A stretch of DNA of 37,526 nt, from contig JAEXJU010000221.1 of assembly GCA_023448955.1 (NCBI GenBank), forward strand, positions 1-37,526, read 5' to 3'. The notes below the pieces were generated by a model. That model was not told the origin of the DNA. It did no database searches and saw only the letters and a program-made list of their open reading frames with translations. This DNA comes from Bacteroidota bacterium (lineage in GTDB: Bacteria; Bacteroidota; Bacteroidia; Flavobacteriales; Weeksellaceae). Below, piece by piece: positions 31,842 to 37,526 of the stretch. Each line of letters opens with the position of its first letter. Position 1 is the first letter of the stretch. The position numbers and the translations under genes were made by a program.

Positions 31842-32978
31842 ATGAAAAAAAGTATTATTATTCTGTTTGTCGGGATTTTCGGACTTGGATTCTCTCAGAT
31901 CCCAACAGGATATTATGACGGAACAGCAGGTCTATCGGGCTATAGCTTAAAAACAAAACTTGCACAGATCATTAGCAATGGCGCAAGAGATATGGGATAT
32001 GGCAGCGGCACCGGCGGATTATGGCTGGGATATAAGACCACTGATATTGATAAATATTATGAAAACGACGGAACTATTATTGATATGTATTCCGAAAATC
32101 CTGCAGCCAATGCTCCCGGTGTGAGCAATGATCCTTACGAATTCAAATGGGGACAGGCATCTGCAGGTGGCAACCAGTGCGGAAGCTACTCCGGAGAAGG
32201 AAGCTGCTATAACAGAGAACATTCCGTTCCAAAAACCTATTTTGGTGGCATCAATGCAGTTCCTATGTCACACGATATTCATTTTGTGATTCCAACGGAT
32301 GGCTATACCAATTCAAAAAGAGGCGATTATCCTTATGGTGAAGTTTCCAGTGCGGTATGGACTTCTAAAAACGGAACCAAACTGGGACAGAGTAATTTTC
32401 CGGGTTACAACGGAACTGTATTCGAGCCTGTGAATGAATTTAAAGGGGATTTTGCAAGAATGGCTTTGTACTTTGTTACGAGGTATGAAGACAATCTCTT
32501 ATCATTCAGCCAATACCAGACTGCATCCAGCCCGCTGGACGGATCGAAAAACAGAGGCCTGCAACTTTGGTATCTCAACCTGATGCTGAAATGGAATGCT
32601 CAGGATCCTGTTTCACAAAAGGAAATTGACCGAAATAACGCTTCATACACTTTTCAGGGCAACAGAAATCCGTTCATAGATCATCCGGAATGGGTAGAAA
32701 TAATCTGGGGCAAATCTCCTTTGGCTGTAGATGATGCTTCATTCTCAAAAAATCTAACAATAGCACCCAATCCGGTGAGAGATAATGTTATCCGTGTATC
32801 AGGAGATAAAGATCTGAAAAAGTTCCAGAAAGCATTCATTTATAATATGGCCGGACAAAATGTTCAGACCATTGAAAATCCTTTCCAAAACGGAAATACA
32901 ATTACACTAAAAAACCTTACAAAAGGCATTTATATATTGAAAACTGGAGAACTAAACACAAAATTTATTGTGGAATAA
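31842..32978 (+). CDS. Secreted endonuclease I with type IX sorting domain, copy 1, 378 aa
   Basis: Signal peptide MKKSIIILFVGIFGLGFSQ. The endonuclease I domain (PF04231, about 25-290) holds the beta-beta-alpha metal site: CYNREHSVPKTYF, SHDIHFVIPTDGYTN, SKRGDYPYGEV and FEPVNEFKGDFARMALYF. Residues about 305-378 form a type A T9SS C-terminal domain (IAPNPVRDNVIRV through GIYILKTGELNTKFIVE), so the enzyme is exported across the outer membrane and released or surface-attached. It degrades extracellular DNA or RNA. First of three tandem paralogues; no terminator is seen between rbfA/permease and this gene, but a 153-bp spacer separates them. Confidence 0.93.
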   Translation: MKKSIIILFVGIFGLGFSQIPTGYYDGTAGLSGYSLKTKLAQIISNGARDMGYGSGTGGLWLGYKTTDIDKYYENDGTIIDMYSENPAANAPGVSNDPYEFKWGQASAGGNQCGSYSGEGSCYNREHSVPKTYFGGINAVPMSHDIHFVIPTDGYTNSKRGDYPYGEVSSAVWTSKNGTKLGQSNFPGYNGTVFEPVNEFKGDFARMALYFVTRYEDNLLSFSQYQTASSPLDGSKNRGLQLWYLNLMLKWNAQDPVSQKEIDRNNASYTFQGNRNPFIDHPEWVEIIWGKSPLAVDDASFSKNLTIAPNPVRDNVIRVSGDKDLKKFQKAFIYNMAGQNVQTIENPFQNGNTITLKNLTKGIYILKTGELNTKFIVE

Positions 32979-32998
32979 CTCCCGAAAAAATATTTTAA

Positions 32999-33029
32999 GA
33001 AAAAGGCAGAAATTCTATCTGTCTTTTTT
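32999..33029 (+). terminator. Terminator after endonuclease copy 1
   Basis: AAAAGGCAGA (33001-33010) pairs with TCTGTCTTTT (33018-33027), followed by T; each paralogue therefore has its own transcription unit. Confidence 0.7.
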
Positions 33030-33173
33030 GCTAAAAAAACATCTGGATTCTTTTGTTTTGATATAAACCAGATAAATATTAACGATATAATATTGATAAC
33101 ACTGTATTGTTAAAAAAAATTTACACATTAATCAAATTTTATTTTATACCTTTAGCGCCCTTAATTTTTGACA

Positions 33174-34250
33174 ATGAAAAAATGTATTTTTATTCTTTTT
33201 GTTGGAGCATTTGGCATAACTAATGCCCAGATCCCGACAGGATATTATGACAGCGCAGCCGGACTTACCGGTTATGCTCTGAAAACAAAACTTGGTGAGA
33301 TCATCACCGCAGGTTATCAGACCAAAAGTTATGATAATTTATACAATGGATATCCTACAACGGATACAGATTCTTTTTATGAAAAAGACGGTTCGGTTCT
33401 GGACATCTATTCAGAAAATCCGACAGGTGCAGATCCGTATAATTATACACACGGTCAGAAAAAATGCGGGAATTATTCCGTAGAAGGAGATTGCTATAAC
33501 AGAGAGCACTCAGTTCCACAGAGTCTTTTTAATTCTGCAAGTCCTATGGTTTCTGATATCCACCACATTCTACCTACAGACGGAAAAGTAAATGGAATGA
33601 GAAGTAACTATCCTTACGGAAAAGTTTCCAACCCTACTTATACATCCAAGAACGGATCTAAGCTTGGACCAAATTCTTCACCAGGTTATGGAGGAACTGT
33701 ATTCGAGCCGATCAATGAATTCAAAGGTGATGTTGCAAGAGGTCTTTTATACTTCGTAACAAGATACCAGACTAAACTTTCCGGTTTTTCCAGTGGTAAT
33801 ATCCTTAATACAAGCAATGTAAACCAAGGTCTAACAACTTGGGAACTCAACCTTCTTTTGCTTTGGCATCAGCAGGATCCAGTATCGGAAAGAGAAATTG
33901 TTAGAAATAACGCGTCTTACAATTATCAGAAAAACAGAAATCCTTTTATAGATCATCCTGAGTGGGTAACAACTATTTGGGGACTTTCTCCACTTGCTGT
34001 AGAAGATGCTTCATTTTCTAAAAACCTAAAGATTGCTCCAAATCCTGTAAAAGGAAATGTAATCAATGTAACCGGAGACAAGGATCTTAAGAAATTCCAG
34101 AAAGCTTTCATCTACAATATGGTTGGACAAAATGTTCAGACCATTGAAAACCCTTTCCAAAACGGAAATACAATTACACTTAAAAACCTTCCAAAAGGAA
34201 TTTATATCCTTAAGACTGGTGAACTCAACACTAAGTTTGTTGTAGAATAA
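33174..34250 (+). CDS. Secreted endonuclease I with type IX sorting domain, copy 2, 358 aa
   Basis: ATG at 33174 gives the signal peptide MKKCIFILFVGAFGITNAQ; a TTG two codons earlier is not needed. Same architecture as copy 1: CYNREHSVPQSLF, VSDIHHILPTDGKVNG, MRSNYPYGKV and FEPINEFKGDVARGLLYF, followed by a T9SS tail nearly identical to copy 1. The middle loops differ most (residues about 45-85 and 205-225). Leader sequence TTAATTTTTGACA resembles copy 1 (TTAATTTTTGGACA). A TATACCTTTAG box lies upstream. Confidence 0.93.
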   Translation: MKKCIFILFVGAFGITNAQIPTGYYDSAAGLTGYALKTKLGEIITAGYQTKSYDNLYNGYPTTDTDSFYEKDGSVLDIYSENPTGADPYNYTHGQKKCGNYSVEGDCYNREHSVPQSLFNSASPMVSDIHHILPTDGKVNGMRSNYPYGKVSNPTYTSKNGSKLGPNSSPGYGGTVFEPINEFKGDVARGLLYFVTRYQTKLSGFSSGNILNTSNVNQGLTTWELNLLLLWHQQDPVSEREIVRNNASYNYQKNRNPFIDHPEWVTTIWGLSPLAVEDASFSKNLKIAPNPVKGNVINVTGDKDLKKFQKAFIYNMVGQNVQTIENPFQNGNTITLKNLPKGIYILKTGELNTKFVVE

Positions 34251-34276
34251 TCAATTCACAAAAATTTCAATAAAGT

Positions 34277-34309
34277 AAAGACAGATATAAACTCTGTCTT
34301 TATTTTTTT
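34277..34309 (+). terminator. Terminator after endonuclease copy 2
   Basis: AAAGACAGA (34277-34285) and TCTGTCTTT (34293-34301), loop of seven, followed by a T tract. Confidence 0.75.
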
Positions 34310-34398
34310 TATACTTCAGGTAATTCTGCCTGGAATATGTTAAATATTAAAAATTTACATTAAAAAACAATATCTTTACATCCCTTAAAATTTTCGAA

Positions 34399-35460
34399 AT
34401 GAAAAGATTTATTTTTACTTTATTTGTAGGAGTTTTCGGCATTACCAATGCGCAGATTCCCACAGGATATTATGACGGAACTACCGGACTTACCGGAGCT
34501 GCTCTCAAAACTAAACTTAGCCAGATTATTACGTCTGGACACCAGGATAGAGGCTATAACTGGACCGTATTTTCTTCCTCAGACAGAGATAAATATTATG
34601 AGAATGACAATTCCGTTCTGGATGTTTATTCCGAAAACCCTACCGGTACAGATCCTTACAAATTTACAATGGTGACCAACCAGTGTGGTAGCTACAGTGG
34701 TGAAGGATCTTGTTACAACAGGGAACACTCGATTCCAAAATCGACCTTTAATGATGCAACACCAATGCACAATGACTATCATCATTTGCTTCCGACAGAC
34801 GGCTACGTAAATGGCAGAAGAAGTAACTGGCCTTATGGCGAAGTCGGAACTGCTAGCTGGACTTCAAAAAATGGCTCTAAGTTAGGAACCAGTAAATTAA
34901 ACGGTTATTCAGGAACAGTTTTCGAACCTATCAATGAGTTTAAAGGTGACATTGCCAGAATTTACCTTTATTTTGCGACAAGATACCAGTCCCAGATCAC
35001 TACTTTCACATATGATATGTATGATGGAAGCACATTTAAAGTTTTTGCAGAGCCATTTATGTCTATGCTTTTGAGATGGCATCAGCAGGATCCTGTTTCT
35101 CAGAAAGAAATTGACAGAAATAATGCTGTTTATAGTTATCAGGGAAACAGAAATCCGTTTGTAGATCACCCTGAATATATTGCACAAATCTGGGGAACAG
35201 TAATGGCGGTAGATGATGCCTCCTTCTCCGAAAATCTTCAGATTGCGCCAAACCCGGTAAAAGGAAATGTAATCACTGTTTCTGGCAATAAAGATCTGAA
35301 ACAATTTACAAAAGCGTTCATCTATAATATGGTTGGTCAGAATGTTCAGACTATTGAGAACCCTTTCCAGAACGGAAACAGCATCACATTGAAAAACCTT
35401 CCGAAAGGTATCTATATCCTGAAAACAGGAGATTTAAACACTAAGTTTATTGTGGATTAA
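34399..35460 (+). CDS. Secreted endonuclease I with type IX sorting domain, copy 3, 353 aa
   Basis: Signal peptide MKRFIFTLFVGVFGITNAQ. The metal-site motifs are intact: CYNREHSIPKSTF, HNDYHHLLPTDGYVNG, RRSNWPYGEV and FEPINEFKGDIARIYLYF. The T9SS tail starts IAPNPVKGNVITV and ends GDLNTKFIVD. Compared with copies 1 and 2 the C-terminal domain is conserved while the nuclease loops diverge, suggesting gene conversion or selection on the sorting tail and different nucleic-acid preferences of the catalytic parts. Has its own terminator. Confidence 0.93.
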   Translation: MKRFIFTLFVGVFGITNAQIPTGYYDGTTGLTGAALKTKLSQIITSGHQDRGYNWTVFSSSDRDKYYENDNSVLDVYSENPTGTDPYKFTMVTNQCGSYSGEGSCYNREHSIPKSTFNDATPMHNDYHHLLPTDGYVNGRRSNWPYGEVGTASWTSKNGSKLGTSKLNGYSGTVFEPINEFKGDIARIYLYFATRYQSQITTFTYDMYDGSTFKVFAEPFMSMLLRWHQQDPVSQKEIDRNNAVYSYQGNRNPFVDHPEYIAQIWGTVMAVDDASFSENLQIAPNPVKGNVITVSGNKDLKQFTKAFIYNMVGQNVQTIENPFQNGNSITLKNLPKGIYILKTGDLNTKFIVD

Positions 35461-35489
35461 TTTTATTATTAAAAATATTAAAACAGAAG

Positions 35490-35520
35490 AATCAGTTGCA
35501 ATTGCAGCTGATTTTTTTTA
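35490..35520 (+). terminator. Terminator after endonuclease copy 3
   Basis: AATCAG(T)TGCA and TGCA(G)CTGATT arms (35490-35513) followed by eight T. Confidence 0.75.
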
Positions 35521-35547
35521 TCTTGAAAATTCTAAAAAAATTTAATA

Positions 35548-36216
35548 ATGAAAGACAACAAACATCTTTTCAAAAGGCTTTTTTTCCTGATGCTGATTTT
35601 CAGCACCTCACTCTTTTTTGCACAGGAACAACCCTTCCGGAAAGAAATTCAGGAATTCAAAACGATTGATCAAACCAAAGGAATTCCCGCTAAACCAATT
35701 CTTTTCGTAGGCAGCTCATCCTTTACAAAATGGGAGGATGTGAATGATTATTTTCCTGGAAAAACCATAATTAACAGAGGTTTTGGCGGCTCAAGATTGC
35801 TGGATCTAAATTATTATGCGAATGATCTTTTAGATCCTTATAACCCAAAACAAATTGTGATATACTGTGGAGAAAACGATATCGCGACAGACAATCCCAC
35901 AGCAGCGGAAGTATTTGAGAGATTCAGAATATTTTTTGGTAAAATACGTCAGAAGTATCCAAGAGTTCCCGTGGCTTACGTTTCCATCAAATATTCTCCA
36001 AGCCGTGAAAAATTCTGGCCGGAAGTGACTGAAGTGAATGCCCTGATAAAAAGTTATCTTAAAACTCAGAAGAAGGCAAAGTACATTGACATTACAAAAG
36101 TGATGAATGATGCCAATGGAAAACTCCGAACAGATATTTTCCTGGAAGACAGGCTTCATATGAAACCAGAAGGCTACAGACTTTGGACCAGTGTTATGAA
36201 ATCGTACCTTAAATAA
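35548..36216 (+). CDS. Secreted SGNH/GDSL hydrolase, 222 aa
   Basis: Signal peptide with a basic start (MKDNKHLFKRLFFLMLIFST, cleaved after LFFAQ). SGNH blocks: nucleophile Ser in ILFVGSSSFTKW, Gly in NRGFGGSRL, Asn in YCGENDIAT, and the Asp/His pair in EDRLHMKPEGYRLW. Family members are esterases or lysophospholipases, and many act on polysaccharide acetyl groups. No sorting tail, so probably periplasmic. It lies after the nuclease cluster but has its own spacer and terminator boundary. Substrate unknown. Confidence 0.9.
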   Translation: MKDNKHLFKRLFFLMLIFSTSLFFAQEQPFRKEIQEFKTIDQTKGIPAKPILFVGSSSFTKWEDVNDYFPGKTIINRGFGGSRLLDLNYYANDLLDPYNPKQIVIYCGENDIATDNPTAAEVFERFRIFFGKIRQKYPRVPVAYVSIKYSPSREKFWPEVTEVNALIKSYLKTQKKAKYIDITKVMNDANGKLRTDIFLEDRLHMKPEGYRLWTSVMKSYLK

Positions 36217-36269
36217 ATGAAAAATACGACTAATCTGACAGAAATCATAATTGTAATTAATTAATTTTA

Positions 36270-36299
36270 TTTGTATTTATTCTAAATTAGTTATATTTG
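36270..36299 (+). promoter_or_regulatory. -33/-7 promoter of the Cys/Lys-rich small protein
   Basis: TTTG at 36270-36273 and TATATTTG at 36292-36299 with 18 bases between them fit the Bacteroidetes promoter. The ATG at 36305 is five bases after the -7 box, so the message is probably leaderless. Confidence 0.7.
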
Positions 36300-36304
36300 C
36301 ATCT

Positions 36305-36457
36305 ATGATTCAGAAGATTATACCTTTCAAAATTGCGCCATTGGCTCCCGCTTACAGAAATGACGAAATGATGTATTGCGACAAGAAAAAATGTTGCAAA
36401 AAATTCAAGAAAGGAAAACGTTGTAAGAAATGTCCGGGAAGAGCAAAGATCAGCTAA
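36305..36457 (+). CDS. Cys/Lys-rich small protein, 50 aa
   Basis: A short gene reading MIQKIIPFKIAPLAPAYRND, then MMYCDKKKCCKKFKKGKRCK, then KCPGRAKIS. The C-terminal half has five Cys (C, CC, C-x2-C) among fourteen or so Lys/Arg, which suggests a metal- or nucleic-acid-binding knuckle. A near-perfect promoter directly upstream supports that it is real. Its stop overlaps the 3' end of the J-domain gene by 8 bp in convergent orientation. I believe such ORFs recur in Flavobacteriia but cannot name a family. Confidence 0.7.
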   Translation: MIQKIIPFKIAPLAPAYRNDEMMYCDKKKCCKKFKKGKRCKKCPGRAKIS

Positions 36458-37094
36458 ACATCAGCCAGATTATCATCGCCATCAATGCTAAAAATATAAG
36501 AACAGAAACCAGTCTTTTAGATTGGTTTTCTTTTTTCCGTGGTTTTGAAGAGGATTGCTGGAAATTATTTTCAGATTCGCTTTCATCAGAATTAACCTCT
36601 GACTCTGCAAGCTCAGTAATTGTGATTCCCTGAACGATGGTCTTGTGAAGAACTGTATTCGTAGCGTGTAGCAGAATCTGGAATTTCCCCTGAGAATCAA
36701 ACTCTTTGATCCGGATCGTTCGCTGTCCATTCGGTTTCTCTAGTCCAAAAGGCACTATTTTCACCAGATCCGCATCATAAGTATTCCAGTAAATCGTAAT
36801 TTCCTCACCAACTCTCACCCGGATTTTACTGGCAGAAAAGCTTTTGATTTTTGGAGGAAGGATGCTTTTCACATTTCTTTGCTGGCTGCTGAGATTCTGG
36901 TCATACAGCTTTCTTCTCTCAGTATCTGTAAGCGTTTCATAAGCTTCCTGAATTTCCCTGAATCTGTCCGAAAAAAACACATCATTTTCATTTTTATCCG
37001 GATGATACTTCAGAGATAATTTTCTGTAAGCTCTTTTGATATCTTCTGCAGAAGCATCCTGAGTAATTCCGAGAAAGTAGTAGTAATCCTTCAC
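36450..37094 (-). CDS. Membrane-anchored J-domain protein, 214 aa
   Basis: The N-terminal J domain (about 1-68) has the HPD tripeptide in KYHPDKNEND, preceded by YYFLGITQDASAEDIKRAYR, so it can stimulate a DnaK ATPase. A beta-rich middle region follows (about 85-155, KIRVRVGEEITIYWNTYDAD, resembling an Ig-like fold), then an acidic Ser/Glu linker. The C-terminus is a single transmembrane helix (about 196-213, VLIFLALMAMIIWLMFS), so it is tail-anchored with the J domain in the cytoplasm. No zinc finger or DnaJ C-domain, so it is not a classical DnaJ but a specialised co-chaperone. Confidence 0.88.
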   Translation of the reverse strand: MKDYYYFLGITQDASAEDIKRAYRKLSLKYHPDKNENDVFFSDRFREIQEAYETLTDTERRKLYDQNLSSQQRNVKSILPPKIKSFSASKIRVRVGEEITIYWNTYDADLVKIVPFGLEKPNGQRTIRIKEFDSQGKFQILLHATNTVLHKTIVQGITITELAESEVNSDESESENNFQQSSSKPRKKENQSKRLVSVLIFLALMAMIIWLMFS

Positions 37095-37207
37095 AAAGCA
37101 AATTTAACGATTTCGTTCATCTTAATAACATTCAAAAATTAATTTCTCGCTGATTTCACAGATTACACAAATAGAAAATCTTTTTAATCTGCGAGAAAAT
37201 AACAAAA

Positions 37208-37233
37208 AAACGGAAAGCATAAACTTTCCGTTT
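37208..37233 (-). terminator. Terminator of the 79-aa anchored protein gene
   Basis: A ten-base perfect stem AAACGGAAAG (37208-37217) and CTTTCCGTTT (37224-37233) with a 6-base loop, followed by T on the minus strand. Confidence 0.8.
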
Positions 37234-37259
37234 CTAACAATTAATTTAGTTTCCTAAGA

Positions 37260-37499
37260 TTATTCTGCAGTTCTTGGCTTGCAGCACCCTCTTCCGAATT
37301 GCGATCTTACTTTTTCTTTTAGCGAGTTGTATTCTTCATCGTTCATCGTTCTGATTCTGTCCGCAAAACCGAACGGTGTTCTTTCTTTCACATCATATTC
37401 GTCGAAGATTCCTCTCACGAACGCTTTTCTTTTTTGTGCTTTTTTGGCGATGATGGCTACAGCTGCTAAACCAGCGATGGCTAAAATTCCTTTTTTCAT
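37260..37499 (-). CDS. Small N-terminally anchored protein, 79 aa
   Basis: One N-terminal hydrophobic segment (MKKGILAIAGLAAVAIIAKK) is followed by a basic stretch and a soluble helical domain (FDEYDVKERTPFGFADRIR, then NDEEYNSLKEKVRSQFG), ending GCCKPRTAE. The positive charge directly after the hydrophobic segment suggests an anchor with a cytoplasmic tail. It has its own terminator. No family recognised; complete within the window. Confidence 0.65.
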   Translation of the reverse strand: MKKGILAIAGLAAVAIIAKKAQKRKAFVRGIFDEYDVKERTPFGFADRIRTMNDEEYNSLKEKVRSQFGRGCCKPRTAE

Positions 37500-37526
37500 T
37501 ATTTTAAAATTTACGTTTTACATTTA

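Overview
The window comes from a member of the Bacteroidetes class Flavobacteriia, most likely a Chryseobacterium/Epilithonimonas-type Weeksellaceae. The reasons are the AT-rich DNA, promoters of the Bacteroidetes -7 type (TAnnTTTG) without clear Shine-Dalgarno sites, three secreted nucleases with type IX secretion (Por) sorting tails, a Bacteroidetes histone H1-like protein, and a propeller/Y_Y_Y sensor kinase paired with a LytTR regulator. Taxonomy below class level is inferred.

Layout. (A) 1-4923, minus strand: a tight seven-gene run of exported, lipidated or membrane proteins of unknown function. It includes two LGFP-repeat proteins, a DUF3592-like membrane protein, and a lipoprotein whose signal peptide carries a GC-rich 105-bp insert. 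(B) 5066-8753: a LytS/LytTR two-component pair. (C) 9096-12206: a PfkB-type sugar kinase, a small membrane protein, a C-terminal remnant of an alpha-amylase abutting an SDR gene, and that SDR gene. (D) 12531-21380: a stress region with a DUF892 ferritin-like protein, a KGG-repeat protein, a PA2169-type four-helix protein, an internally deleted zinc alcohol dehydrogenase, large-subunit catalase KatE, two paralogous small lipoproteins, a type II NADH dehydrogenase, a Crp/Fnr regulator and a histone H1-like protein. (E) 21776-31688: housekeeping and hydrolases (mnmE, tyrS, a 2-oxoglutarate/Fe(II) oxygenase, three alpha/beta hydrolases, a proline aminopeptidase, rbfA, a LolE/FtsX-type permease). 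(F) 31842-36216: three tandem endonuclease I paralogues and an SGNH hydrolase. (G) 36305-37499: a 50-residue Cys/Lys-rich protein, a membrane-anchored J-domain protein and a small anchored protein.

The strongest new signal is in region D. An identical 16-bp palindrome (TATGATTTGAGTCATA) lies upstream of the KGG-repeat gene and of both small lipoproteins. In all three cases it is centred 33-34 bp upstream of a perfect TAnnTTTG -7 box, which is where a class II Crp/Fnr activator would sit. A Crp/Fnr-family gene lies in the same cluster. A second conserved block of about 32 bp, containing ATTGATnATCAAT and a sigma-54-like GG-N10-GT element, lies upstream of both katE and that Crp/Fnr gene. The gene content resembles the RpoS-dependent yciGFE/katN/katE set of enterobacteria, so this looks like a differently wired stress regulon.

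The same region shows genome erosion: the amylase and the alcohol dehydrogenase are both deletion remnants.
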